DNA from: Adiantum capillus-veneris
Taxonomy: Eukaryota > Streptophyta > Polypodiopsida > Polypodiales > Pteridaceae
DNA: 64,000 nt
Assembly (NCBI GenBank): GCA_014529385.2
Contig: CM043942.1
Location: 25,234,469 to 25,298,468 of the forward strand
Direction: 5' to 3'
Under the pieces are notes generated by a model. It had not been told where the DNA came from, ran no database searches, and saw only the letters and a list, made by a program, of their open reading frames with translations. Position numbers and translations under genes: made by a program. Positions within the stretch are counted from its first letter, which is position 1; each line of letters starts with the position of its first letter. Below, in pieces: positions 22,470 to 33,966 of the stretch.

Positions 22470-25400
22470 TACATATGAGATGAGAAATGCATCCAAATCA
22501 TGGGTTGATATATGTAAGGATAATGTGGTTTCTACATCTCCTATCATGCAAGCCATTGTCCAAGCAAAGAATGTAGAGATTGTGGACACTCAAGAATTGC
22601 AAGAACAACAAAAATGCTCAAAGAACATCGTCATTCGTGGAATCAAGGAGGAAAGCATGGAAACACCCCAATCTCTTGCAGTTGCTATTGAAGATTTTTT
22701 TGCTACACACTTTGGCATGTCAGGAATCATGGCTTATGGTGCACATCGAGTTGGAAAACAAGGACTCCCTCGCTCGGGAGAAAGACCTATTGTAACGCTC
22801 AAAGAACATCGTCATTTGTGGAATCAAGGAGGAAAGCATGGAAACACCCCAATCTCTTGCGGTTGCTATTGAAGAGTTTTTTGCTACACACTTTGGCACG
22901 TCAGGAATCATGGCTTATGGTGCACATCGAGTTGGAAAACAAGGACTCCCTTGCTCGGGAGAAAGGCCTATTGTATGTACCATGGCTGATGAGGTAAAGA
23001 GAAAGATCATCCTTGACAATAGTTGGATCTATCTCAAAGGAACGGGTTGTAATGTATATGAGGATCGCACTCTTATGCAACAAAATGTACGTCGCAAAGC
23101 ATATGAGGAAAGAATCAAGAAGGTTAAGGTGTCATCTCAAGAAGAAAATCCACTTGAGGACGATGCAAGTCCATGCAACAAATAGGGACACATAATCTAT
23201 GAGACCAACTCACACTTATAAATAAGCTTTTGGAAAGGAATTGGCATTGATGAGCTTACCAATGACTCCGATGTGATACTTCTTGTCAAAACATGGGAGC
23301 ATGATGTGCATCGAATTCTTGGATTTGACAAATACGATGTGCATTCTTTGATGTGGGCCAAAAATGCAAAGCAACGAAGAGGCCAAGGAGGCGTAGCATG
23401 TAAAACCAAAAAGGGTTTGAAAAGATGTTTCCATTGTCAAAGAAGATAAGTATAAATGCTACTTATGGCTGAAAATCAGCCCACCAAATGGTCAATTCAT
23501 GTTTGTGGCTGGTTGCTACATTCCTCACTATGACTCCAACTTTTATGCTTGCTTGGATATGGATAGAGATTAGTCCTTTGTTGAACTAGAGGAAGACATT
23601 TCTTATTACAAGAATCAAGGTGAAGTCATTGTTTTTGGAGACATGAATGCTCGCACAAATACGTTACAACACGACACGCAATAAGTCGACATATCGCATG
23701 TCTCAAGAAGAATGGATGACTCATACATGTATAATCGAAGTTCTAATGATGCAAAAGAACTGGATCACTATGGAAAGTAGCTTCCACATATGTGCAATAG
23801 TACTGGAATGCTCATTGCAAATGGTGTATCTCTATGGCAAGGCACCAATGACTTTACATGTAGAAAGCACAATGGTGATAGCGTGATTGACTTATATGTT
23901 GTTCTCGGAAGCCACTCTAGAATGCATACAAAGCTTTAAATTTGGTGAATGGAATCCAGAATCGGATCATAGGATGTTATGTATTGACCTCAAGTGTGGT
24001 AAACGGCCCGAGCATGTAGCCTCCAATCATGATGTGGATCATTTCTACCTATGTCTAGACTTCAAACGACCACTTATATATGCTGATATGGTGGACCAAA
24101 TGTTGAACATGATAGAGCATCAAGAGAGCCCAACATTAGAATGCAAGTGGAAAGTTTTCAAAGAAGTAATTTTCTCTTGCGCGAAGGAATGCTTTTCAAT
24201 GAAGCACATGTTTTGGAAAAGGTCTAAGAAGGGTAGCATCAAGAAGAAATGGTTTGACATGGAATGTAGTCAAGCCCAAAAACACTTGCTAAGATTGGAT
24301 GCAAGCAAAGACAAGGAAGTTTACTTGGAATGTTCACACACATACAAAGCACTCATTCAAAAGAAGAGGACAAGGTGGGAAGTAAAAAAAAACTTCTTTT
24401 AGCGCAAGAGAAAGCACATGCATGTGGCAAGTTTTGGCAAAATCTAAAAGGCAAGCGCATTGAGAGCTTTGGTGATTTGACTCTTGAGGATATGTATATG
24501 CATTGCAAGAACCTCTATGAGCAACCCAATGTTGATAAGATGGAGTGTTGTAGCTCCTTTCGTTTATGTCTCCCTTCTTTACCATTCAAGACGTATGCCG
24601 CGCGTTTGAGAAACTTGCTACTCGTAAGGCAGGGGACCTTCAAGGTGTCAAGGCTAAAATGATTAAATGGACAAGCAAGAAAACATTAAATGGACAATCA
24701 AGAAAACACGATATTGGATATGCGATATGTTTAACCTTGCACTTCAGCATGGCATGCCTCATGATTGGAGTGCAAATTGGATCAAACCTTTGCATAAAGG
24801 AGGAGATGTAAACAATGTGAACAAGTATCGCACTATAATGGTTGGTTCTTTGATGGCAAAGTTATTTGGATATATCATGGAGATGAAGATAAGTGAATGG
24901 ACTGAAAATAATGGAAAACGTGCGCTTGGCCAAGCAGGTTTTTGAAAGCATCATAGCACTATTGATCACCTTCTCACTCTTCGAGTTCTTATGGAAGCGT
25001 CTCGATTGAAAGGAAAAAAGTTGTATTGTTGCTTTCTGAATTTCAAAAAAGCTTTTGACATGGTACCGCGAGGAAATCTTTGGAGACGTATGCAAAGCCT
25101 TCAAGTACCAAGAGAATTTATGCATGCAGTCTTTTGCATCTACCAAAAAGTGATATGTTGATTACGTATGGGAGATGGAATGTCAGAATTTTTTGCAAGC
25201 ACCATTGGTGTCAAACAAGGATGCCCACTTTCCCCAACCCTCTTTGGGCTACTCATTGATGACCTGGAATGCATGGTTCTTGATTTTATGCAGCAAGAAG
25301 GCATAGAAGAGGTTAAGATCGGAAATGAGGTGATCATACTTTTGCTTTATGCCGATGATATAGTGCTCTTGTCACATACCTTAGAAGATGCACAAAAGCT

Positions 25401-25625
25401 TATGAGTGTCTTGGACCGCTTTTGCCTACATAGTGGGTTGATCGTGAATGGATCCAAAACCAAGGTTATGCTTGTAAAGACCCTCAATGACAAAAATCCA
25501 TGCATTGTATACAACAATGAGCAACTTGAAGTGGTAGATCACTTCAAGTACCTTGGCCTTGAGGTTCCATCCAATCATAAATGGAAGGATTGTGCAATTC
25601 ATCACTTGGAAGCCGGAAAGAGGGC
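22470..25625 (+). pseudogene. LINE copy 2, middle piece: RNA-binding region, endonuclease and most of the reverse transcriptase
   Basis: Resumes the frame broken at 12069. Blocks: NIVIRGIKEE; YGAHRVGKQG; KRKIILDNSWIYLKG (about 22995); endonuclease VILLVKTWEHD (about 23273), GDMNART (about 23637) and NPESDH (about 23955); reverse transcriptase LRVLMEASRLKGKK (about 24980), VKQGCPLSPTLFGLLIDDLE (about 25211), catalytic YADD (about 25348) and HFKYLGLEVP. Stops at 23183 and about 23220 fall where copy 1 has sense codons (TAC, TTG), so RNA-binding and endonuclease parts were probably one frame. It is cut at 25625 by the inverted-repeat transposon. Confidence 0.88.
22616..22977 (+). repeat. 181-bp tandem duplication inside LINE copy 2
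   Basis: GCTCAAAGAACATCGTCATT at 22616 recurs at 22797 with near-identical sequence through to the GGAGAAAG(A/G)CCTATTGTA phrase. 181 is not a multiple of three, so it shifts the frame. Only a few substitutions separate the units, so it is recent relative to the decay of the copy. Confidence 0.9.
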
Positions 25626-25990
25626 ATTAGGAAAAATATGGACTCTCCATGGGCCTTGTAAGAATCCCTAATCTTAAGGAAGTATGTTGTGATTAAGGGA
25701 GACAAAGGAAATGATGGGGGCTATTTTGGTAGGTCATTTTCTAGCCTTCAAGCCTAGAAAAGGTGGCGTAAGTAGTGACTAGGAGGCTACCTTCTCTCTC
25801 TAGCTTTTCAACATCTCCTAGAGAAAAGGGGGTGTCATAAAGAGGGAGAGGGACCCTTGTACAAAAAGAGAACCCCACCTTTCATTTTTTTCTAAAAACT
25901 CGGCCAAAAATAAACCCTAAAAATTTGAAATTTATTGAAATTTTCAAAAGTAGTCATTTCCCCCCAAAAAGTGACCCCAAACCTATTCTA
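25626..25990 (+). repeat. Left terminal inverted repeat
   Basis: Matches the inverse complement of about 30725-31047 with gaps. The outermost 22 bases are identical; conserved later parts are GGTGTCATAAAG, GGGACCCTTG and ACCCTAAAAATTTGAAATTT. Confidence 0.85.
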
Positions 25991-27335
25991 ATATCAAACA
26001 ATCATTTTTTGCCTCCAAAATCCCTTTCTCTCTCTCCATGTCTCCTCTTTGTCTCTCACTCCCCTTCCTCAAAGTAGCCATGCCCACCATAGCCAGGACC
26101 TGCTGCATCTCCCTCGTCATCTAAATGCTAAATCCTCCTTCTCACTCTTACAGAATTTTGCATCTCCCTCTTCATCTACCTGCTAAACGCTCCCTCTCAT
26201 TCTCACACACTCCTGGATCTGCCTCTTCATCTAGCTGCTAAACACTTCCTCTCACTGTCACATTCCTCTCTCCTCTCTTCTTTCTATCCCTGTACCCTCT
26301 TCCATTGTTCACTGTCCTCCCTCAAAAAATACCAAGTCTACCGTAAGCCAAGATCTACAACAACTACCTCTTCATCTTCCATTTCAATGTCAACATCCCC
26401 TCCCCTGACCCTAACCCTTCCCTCCCACTCAACTTCCCCTATCAACCAAGCCCACCCTAATTACAAGCTAATGTAGTTGTCTTCACATCCACCTTTGCCT
26501 CTATTGCATCCCACAACACTAATACCCAACTTCTACAAGCTATGGAAAAGACTCTAGCATACCCAACTTCTTGCAAGCTATGGAATAGAATATTTATTTT
26601 TCATGTAAGGTGGAGTCACATCACAAACTTTCTAGTTGGAAGGACACAGAAGGGTGCCCCTGGACCACAGGTGGAAACTCCATAGCCATGAGACAGAGAT
26701 GGATCCCAAGCATAGAAAGGTCAAGTATGTCAAGCAATGGCGATGTTACTTTACACAAGGGCACTGGTTTCAAACCTGAGTGTATTTGAGGCAAAATTTG
26801 AAGAATTTAGATCTATACTATATACATGCCGATCATGTATCCATAATGCCCAAAGCTATCGACATAGCTTTTACTTTGTAATCTCATAAAATCATGTTTG
26901 AGGTGGTCTGCAATGGACATGGTTTTGTAACAACAAGCGCTATGGCTTTAATATATGAAATCTTTGATCTTGCAAATTAGTTTCCATGTAGCAATTTCTT
27001 TGAAGATTTGATTCTTACTGAGGGGTTTGATGCTTATACAAGTGTGTCACATGAATACGGTAAATTATTGGTGAATACTAGGGGTTCATAACTAATATAG
27101 AAAGTGTTGAACCAATGTTGAGAATTATGCTAGTGGGGAGGATTACCCATCACTCATAAGCCTGCATAAAGATGGGCCATGTAATTGCATCATGGTAGCA
27201 TTTCTAAGGCTGCAAAACTATATCAACCAATGCTTCAAAGGTAGGGGCTAGTTGGTTAGTTTAGGAGAGGAGGCAAGGGTGTCTATTCATGCATTGGATG
27301 GAAAAGAGGCATAGGATGGGTTTAGAAAACCTTTA

Positions 27336-27338
<3 letters not shown>

Positions 27339-27390
<52 letters not shown>
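27339..27390. repeat. (CT)n microsatellite
   Basis: Pure CT run of about 50 bases within the inverted-repeat transposon. 25991-27338 has C/T-rich sequence and no supported gene. Confidence 0.95.
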
Positions 27391-27392
<2 letters not shown>

Positions 27393-27823
27393 CCATATCT
27401 CTTTGCTTTCAGCTAGCTAGCCATGTATGATCAATTATTTTTTGCATAAACTTATAGAGTAGTGTTTTGTATTAATAGAATATTGGCGCCTTTATGGGTA
27501 GCTTCTTTAAGAATCAATTATCTCTCTCTGTATCTCTCCTTTTTGTGCATGTTATGGCCATTTGCTTCAGCTCTCTTTTGCTAGTAGGCCTTTGTGAGAC
27601 TAAAAAGTGTCTTGTACAACCAAGAAAAGCACCCCCTTTTTCTTTAGAGACCAGAACTAGAGCATCCACACTATGGGGCACTATCCTGAAAATCAAAGGG
27701 GGGCTTGCAACGCGCCATGGTATGAGATAGCTATTATTGCATGGTTGAGTGAAGTTTGAACATCCTGTAGGACCATATCAACCATGCCAAAGCAAGCTGG
27801 CACAGATAGAAGGCAAGGCAAGG

Positions 27824-28063
27824 GATGCATAGGCCTTGGGAGGCCCAAAAAAATCCTGCCACAAGGGAGTGCATTTGGGCCTTCCATAGGTCTATGGAAG
27901 GCCCAAATGCGCTCCCTTGTGACAAGGGGTGCATAGGCCTTGGGAGTCCCAAAAAAAGCCTGCCACAAGGGAGCGCATTTGGGCCTTCCATAGGTCTATG
28001 GAAGGCCCAAATGCGCTCCCTTGTGGCAGGCTTTTTTTGGGACTCCCAAGGCCTATGCACCCC
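27824..28063. repeat. Two adjacent long palindromes, the second perfect (138 bp)
   Basis: 27926-27993 and 27996-28063 are exact inverse complements, with 68-base arms and a 2-base centre (GT). The arm runs from GGGGTGCATAGG through CCCAAAAAAAGCC to CCTTCCATAG. Directly upstream, about 27824-27925 is a diverged copy of the same structure. Transcripts would fold into near-perfect hairpins. Confidence 0.97.
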
Positions 28064-28426
28064 CTGCCTTGCCTCCTACTCTTTGTGCTTGCTTAGTTTT
28101 GGGCATGGTGGCCTTGGGCCTACAGGATAACCATGAACATCCATCCAAAGAAGAATTTTACAAAACTATAGCTCATATGATATATCTAGAAAAAGAAAAC
28201 TCATCCTCTACTAAAAATGGATATAGATGGCTCACCATGTGCATGATGCATTCTCTACTCATTCTCTGCTATACAGATGGCTCAAAGTATACATGATGCA
28301 TACTCAATTAGCAAGAAATCCTTGAGGAGTAACTTGTCTTGGGTTTGATCCATGTATCATGTCATTTATCCATCATAAGAGTGTATCCTCAATAAAGGGG
28401 CAATGCCCTTGAGTTCCAAAAGGGTC

Positions 28427-28615
28427 TCTCTCTCTCTCTCTATCCCTAGTTATCTATCTATTTATCTATTTTTGTGTTTTTTATCTATATGTGTATCTAT
28501 CTATCTATTTATGTATCTATCTATCAAATTATCTATCCATCTATCCATCTATCTATCTATTTATGCATTTATCTATATCTATTTGTCTGTTTGTCTGTTT
28601 ATCCTTCATCTATCT
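28427..28615. repeat. (CT)n / (CTAT)n / (TTTAT)n simple repeat
   Basis: CT dinucleotides followed by imperfect CTAT tetranucleotides. The Tyr/Ser/Leu/Ile-rich open frames over it are artefacts. Confidence 0.95.
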
Positions 28616-29367
28616 ATGTACAATATATATATGTATATCCTCTATCTCTATCTTGTTTGTTCGCTCTCTTTTCTTTATTTTGATTTCATAGTCTGTGTTC
28701 CTTGGGGATTTCAAAGAACACAAGCTTATGGTTGAACTTACACAAATTCATATCAAATACAACATAATAGCATGCCATTGCATTATTCATGGCAAAGGTA
28801 GAACGAAGTGTTTGCACAATACCAAGAGGGGATTCATGCGTGTGCTTGCAAACATGAGGGAATATGATTGCTGTATCTTTCTTGGATTAGGTTTGAGTGT
28901 GTTCTTTCAAAAATTTGAAGCCTGCCAAATATATTGAGATAAACTCTAAGTGCTCATGAACTAAATGTTTGTCAATGCCAAAGGAGGTTCATATCTATGC
29001 CTGCAACACAAGGAAATATGATTGCTCTATCTTGCTTAGATTAGTCTTGAGTATGGGATTCTTCTAAGAATTTAAAGCTTGCCACCATTTTGAGATAAAC
29101 TTTAAGTGCTTATACAACAGAAAATGAATCAAACCTGACCTTTGAGATTAGATGGCTTACTAGATCTACATGCAGGCACATTGAAAAGGTGTACTTGCTA
29201 CCAAAAAATCAATTTACTTGATCAATTCACTTATGAGCACCAAAAATTTGGCAGGAAGCACAATACCCAGACAAAATTAGATGAAACAAAAATTGATCAC
29301 AAGCACAACATCATATAGTTGAAGATTAACTAGAGTGGACAAAAATGTAATGAAACAAGAGTGCTTT

Positions 29368-30215
29368 CTATTCAAGTAGTTTCATTACAAAGTTTGTAGC
29401 TTGGCTACAATAATAGCTTGGGATGTTATGTACTGGATCAAATACATTGAATGTAATATAGACTGAGGCAATTGCTATGCTCTTAGGAAGGCTTGTCTCA
29501 TCATTGATAACTCCATGGACCTCCATATCCACAAGTATACACACCAAACAAAGACTGTTTAGAATGATCTTCTGATTGGAGAAGTCGCACTTTCCACTTG
29601 ACAACAAACCAAGTTGAGCCCGAGCATCCACTGCAGTAACATCCTGTAATACAAAAAAATATGGTGTTAGCTATTATAGTTTAAATTAATATACATTGTT
29701 GAGTTATATAGATTAGTTCTTATCTATAGCATGCACAACCATAAAGGTACCTGAGAGGCATTCAAGCGGTTGCTTTGCAAGTAAGCTGGATAAAAAAATA
29801 CGTTCACAAATACCGTTGTCAAAAAAGTATGAACACATGCAAATTAAAGAGGACATACCCATAAGATGACTTAGCATTAGACTTACAATGAGGTGAAAAT
29901 TGGTTTGAAGCTCTCTGCAAGTGGATCTCAGCTACACTATACACATGGTGAGTGATGGCCACCATTCGAGGTTTTGTTTTGAAAGCCATTAGTCTTCACT
30001 TCCAATGGCGTTCCAGTATTCCTTGACATTGTACTCCATGAGGACCAACACTGAACGATTGCATGTAGACCCATGAGCCTTGCTAAATACCTGTGGGATC
30101 CATTCCACCTTCGAGCTGTTTGTGTTGTGTAGTATGACCTTTTGTATCTCCAACTTGGGTTTTCTATGTGTGGTATGGGTGGACATTCTTGGGAAGAGGT
30201 CGGGTGGCCACACAA
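29368..30215 (-). pseudogene. Possible captured exons of an unidentified gene
   Basis: Minus-strand coding-like segments with plausible splice sites. An open segment at about 30215-29990 contains SKVEWIPQVFSKAHGSTCN. Then an AEIHLQRASNQF segment ends at CTCATT/GTAAGT (about 29887). A 35-base exon reading YLQSNRLNASQ lies between TATCCAG and GTACCT (about 29752-29786). A final exon starts after TTACAG at about 29644 (DVTAVDARAQLGLL...) and ends at a stop at 29368. The frame is kept across the last two joins. I do not recognise the protein. Position inside an inverted-repeat transposon suggests gene-fragment capture. Confidence 0.4.
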
Positions 30216-30339
30216 TAGAGAGAGATTGGGAAGGAAGAGGGGGGTGAGGGTTGGAGAGAAGGATAGTGAGGTCTACACAATACAGAGAGAATGAAGGGGA
30301 GAAAGGGAGAAATAGAGAGAATGGAGAGTGAGCTTTTGG

Positions 30340-30640
30340 CTATGGTGGGATAGTGATGAGCTTTGGGCTATGGTGGGCTGCATTGTGGAGAATGGAGGGG
30401 TGAGGGGAGGGAGAGCTAGAGAGGATGGAGAGTGAGCATTTGGCTATGGTGGGGTTGACTGTAGAGAGAGTGAGGAGAGGTAGGGGGGACAACTGAAGAG
30501 GAGGATAGTGATGAGCTTTGGGCTATGATGGGCTGCACAACACAGAGAGAATGGAGGGGGGAGGGGAGGGAGAGCTAGAGAAGATGGAGAGTGAGCTTTT
30601 GGCTATGGTGGGGTTGACTGCAGAGAGAGAGTGAGGGGAG
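30340..30640. repeat. Purine-rich tandem repeat of about 190 bp
   Basis: GGAGAGTGAGC(T/A)TTTGGCTATGG, then a GGGAGGGAGAGCTAGAGA(G/A)GATGG phrase, occurs twice. Its inverse complement resembles the C/T-rich part just inside the left inverted repeat (CCCACCATAGCC near 26085), so it may be an extension of the terminal repeat. Confidence 0.65.
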
Positions 30641-30724
30641 GGGAGGGGGCAGGGGAGAGAAGATTGTGGGAGAGATAGAGAGAGGGAATTTGAAGAGAAA
30701 AAGTGACTTTTTGATATTTGGTTA

Positions 30725-31047
30725 TGTTTTGGGCAATTTTGGAGGGAAAATGGTCATTTTTGAGACTTTTCAAAAATTTCAAATTTTTAGGGTTTTTTGA
30801 CCTGCGCGATTTTTCTTTTGGGGTCCCTTTTTGTCAAGGGTCCCTCTCTACGCTTTATGACACCTCTTCCCCCCCCCAGTCCACCTCCCCTTTCTCTCTA
30901 GGAATCAAGCATTGAAGAGGGGGACAAATAGGCTGCCCCCCTATCTCTCCTTAGGCTATAGGTGATATCCCAAGAGCCCTTTCATTGGTCCTCCACTAAC
31001 CCTTCCCTAATCAAAAGGGCCCTAGGAGAGTCCATATTTTTCCTAAT
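30725..31047 (-). repeat. Right terminal inverted repeat
   Basis: Inverse complement partner of 25626-25990. Ends GGAGAGTCCATATTTTTCC and TAAT, followed by GGC. Confidence 0.85.
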
Positions 31048-32095
31048 GGCTTATTATGCATTTGAGAACATGTGCAATGCTGGAGAGATCAAGAGCGGGG
31101 CTCTCAAAAAGTACCTCTTCGACACATTGGTGACACCGGTGCTTCTTTATGGAGTGGAGGTGTGGGGTGGAAGCATCGGAAAGTCTACTTGGAAAGAGTT
31201 TGAGAATGCTCAAAAGCATTTTCTCACCAACTTTCTCCAAGTCAAGACACCAACACCCTACATGCTCTTACTTTTTGAGTTCGGATCGCTTCCCATTGAG
31301 GTCTTGGGCATGCAAAGGGTTGTGGATTACATGCTTAAGACACAACATAGCCATTTGCATTGACTTCCTAGAATCGCATATGAAGCAAGTCAAAAGGTCC
31401 AAAAGACATGCAAGAGAAAAATACTAAGTTTGGGGTGGATGCTTGACATCAAGAAATGGTTTGGAAGATGGGATGCATGTCACTTGGTCAAGGATGCACT
31501 AATCGACTTGGTCAAGCATGTCACTTGGTCAAGGATGCACCGATCGACTCCCAAGTTAGTGAGGCCTTCTTACAACACCAATGTATCATTGCTTGGGAGA
31601 AATCCGGAGGTTCTCACTTCAGCCATTACACCACACACATTGCCCCAAACTGCAAATCTCTCTTCTTCTCCGAACGAGGTAACCAAACCCATCCCTACAT
31701 CCTTGAGCCCATCCCGTTGAGTGCGATCTGCACCATTGCCTCCATTTGTCTTAGCTCCCATTCTCTACGCCGGGAGACAAGACGTTGGGGCACTCGCGAG
31801 GAGTCTCACCGACTTTGCACCTTATGCCCTCATCAAGTGCGAGAGAGTGAGTACCACACACTACTGGAGTGCTCAGCTTTTGAGCACATTAGGTCCTCTT
31901 TTCCCCATATATTCAGCCATGAGCTCTCCCTCCATACCTTCCTCTCCCAACCACGATGTGGACTCTCTATTGTGACACTCATTTCAGCCATTTTTGAGCA
32001 TTGAGAGCCACTTATGACCTCCACTCACACCACATGACTTGTTCATTTGGTCCCATAAGTCATATATATTTGACCTCCAAGGATGATAATAGAAC
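31048..32095 (+). pseudogene. LINE copy 2, last piece: C-terminal region and 3' UTR
   Basis: Resumes the frame broken at 25625: AFENMCNAGEIKSGALKKYL, LLYGVEVWGGS, then a CTLCPHQ...HTLLEC motif (about 31817-31875) of the C-terminal Cys/His type found in plant LINE reverse transcriptases. Protein end at about 32003. A small direct duplication (CATGTCACTTGGTCAAGGATGCAC) lies at 31479-31540. The 3' UTR shares the TGGTCCCATAAGTCATATAT...GATGATAAT sequence with the other copies and runs into (CT)n. Confidence 0.88.
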
Positions 32096-32106
32096 TATCT
32101 ATCTAA

Positions 32107-32111
<5 letters not shown>

Positions 32112-32187
<76 letters not shown>

Positions 32188-32201
32188 TTTCTCTCCCTCT
32201 T

Positions 32202-32289
<88 letters not shown>
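32112..32289. repeat. (CT)n tail of LINE copy 2
   Basis: About 178 bases of CT, almost pure. LINE copy 3 begins at its right edge (CAGGTCTGCG). Confidence 0.98.
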
Positions 32290-32291
<2 letters not shown>

Positions 32292-32434
32292 GTCTGCGTT
32301 TTGAAACCCTAAGGAAGCCTCAGGCGAGTCTCCCCCTGGGCGAGGGCGGCCGTGTGGGGGGCGTCACTGCTCTTGCGCTACCCAAGAACTGAGCTAATAG
32401 TCCACTATTGCTCCCGCCGACTTGCCCAAGGCCC

Positions 32435-32590
32435 GAGCTCCATTGAAGCTATCGCTGCTACTGGCGCTACTGCCGACATCGACACCAACCCCTGCCACAC
32501 CTGCTCGAGCTCCATTGAAGCTATCGCTGCTACTGGCGCTCCTGCCGACATCGACACCAACCCCTGCCACACCTGCCCGAGCTCCACTGT
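32435..32590 (+). repeat. 72-bp tandem repeat in the 5' leader of LINE copy 3
   Basis: GAGCTCCATTGAAGCTATCG recurs at 32435 and 32507, and a partial third unit begins at 32579 (period 72). Tandem repeats in LINE 5' leaders often act as promoter units; that is analogy only. Confidence 0.9.
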
Positions 32591-32771
32591 AGCTATCGAC
32601 ACACACCTGCTCTGCGAACCCGACCACTCCTACCGCCGACCCGACTACACAGAGCCCCTGCCACCAACCCACTACATAGAGAGACTTTCACTGCCATCCA
32701 CTTAATTGAAACCAAACCTAAGCCTTACTTTAAAATAAAATAAGCCCTGTTCTCTTGGCCGAGTACCCACC

Positions 32772-33554
32772 ATGGACACTCTGGCCACATCTCGAGGGAA
32801 GCCCACGTTTGCCGGCATCGTGGCAACACCTTCAAAGGTGGACAGTATGGCCCGGCTGCAAAATGAAGTCGACAGACTTTGCAAGGAAAATAGAGCTTTG
32901 AAGGAAAGACTCGCAGCCATCGAGTCCTGACTCACCACAGTGGAGAACTCTAACGAGGGAGAGATGGAAGAGAAGGAAATCAAGCCCAATACGGAGCTAG
33001 ACATCACCTTCATAGAGAAGGTCAAGACTCAAGTGCAGGATGCCATCTTCCACAAAGTTGAAGCTCGTGTGGCGTCCACGCTACACGAACGACAACGACA
33101 AGATGCTCTTGTTCTCAATGTTCGCATCGGCGGGCTCCCGAGTGATTGGCAAGGAAAGGAGGACCCCAAGTTCCATGAGTCCTTCGATCGCATCCGAACA
33201 ACAACCCCCATAATACAATGGGATCCAGCAACAATCACCACCCTTGCTCACGAGCATCACACCAACCATGCAATTCTTACCTTCAAGACCAAAGCAGATT
33301 GAGTCAAGCTCCTTGAGCAATCAAAGCTTATCAAGGACACAAAAATTTGGTTTGCTGAAGATCTTACACCCACCCAACTCAAACAGAAGAAGGCTGAACT
33401 CCAAAAGATGCGAGAAGCGTGCATAGCAGGGAAATGGACAGTGTATCGAGGAGGTAAAGCCATCATCCAGGAGTTCCGAATTCCCAAATATGTTCCCTCC
33501 TCCTCACCTACCTCATCATTAGGTGAAATTTGGACTCACAAAGGGGTCCTTTAA
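32772..33554 (+). pseudogene. LINE ORF1 protein (coiled coil plus RNA-binding domain), two premature stops
   Basis: From ATG 32772: a leucine-zipper segment (MARLQNEVDRLCKENRALKE, codons about 26-45), a stop (TGA, about 32928), an acidic linker, a helical region, DALVLNVRIGGLPSDW (RRM-like start), a second TGA at about 33300, and a C-terminal domain with IWFAEDLTPTQLKQKKAELQ and YRGGKAIIQ. The domain order is that of L1-type ORF1 proteins, which coat LINE RNA. Both stops are TGA and could come from CGA by cytosine deamination. The last codons (from about 33518) are supplied by the MITE. Confidence 0.8.
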
Positions 33555-33966
33555 GGAGTTTGACTTTACCTCTCTCTACCAAAACGGGTGCATGGATAAA
33601 TTTTTCCAAACAAACTCCAAAGTTGGCGGAGATTTGACAGTTAGAATGTCCTGTTCAAGCTTTGTCTACTGATATATAGCACGCCATGAGATTCCTCATA
33701 TTTTAGAAGATTCTTTTTTTATTCACCTATGATGTGACAACTCTATCGGAATCTAAGTGAATCAAAAAAAGAATCTTCTAAAATATGAGTAATCTCATGG
33801 TGTGCTATATATCAATAGATAGAGCTTGAAGAGGACATTCTAGCTGTCAAACCTCCATCAAGTTTAGAGTTTGTTTGCAAAAATTTATCCATGCGCCCGT
33901 TTTGATAGAGAGAGGTAAAGTCAAACTCCTTAAAGGGCCCCTTTGTGAGTCCAAATTTCACCTAAT
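33518..33966. mobile_element. Fold-back MITE, about 207-bp arms
   Basis: The left arm, from ATTAGGTGAAATTTGGACTC to AGAAGATTCTTTTTTT, is mirrored by the right arm with roughly 90% or better identity by eye, leaving a short loop (about 33725-33755). It interrupts the end of the LINE ORF1. TA flanks both GG...CC ends, which would fit a Tc1/mariner-type duplication, but the first bases also match the ends of the 5.4-kb element at 25626-31047 (ATTAGGnnAAATnTGGACTC), so the superfamily is open. Confidence 0.9.

Larger units (their letters stand above)
25626..31047. mobile_element. 5.4-kb DNA transposon with long terminal inverted repeats, superfamily unassigned
   Basis: Ends ATTAGGAAAAATATGGACTC and its inverse complement. 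The inverted similarity extends about 350 bp inward, including GTGTCATAAAG and ACCCTAAAAATTTGAAATTT. Removing it and one GGC rejoins LINE copy 2 at the same length as copy 1, so GGC (25623-25625 and 31048-31050) is a candidate 3-bp target duplication. No transposase is recognised inside. It holds simple repeats, a pair of palindromes (27824-28063) and possible captured exons (29368-30215). Long inverted repeats recall Mutator-like elements, but those make 8-9 bp duplications, so I leave it unassigned. Confidence 0.85.

Noticed and set aside
27494-28296. Open frames overlapping the palindromes and the preceding region
   Set aside because: The frames arise from the inverted repeat (mirror frames on both strands) and resemble no protein family.
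25626-31047. Mutator-like (Pack-MULE) assignment for the long inverted-repeat element
   Set aside because: No 8-9 bp duplication can be found and no MURA-type transposase is visible; the empty-site comparison favours a 3-bp duplication, so the superfamily is left open.
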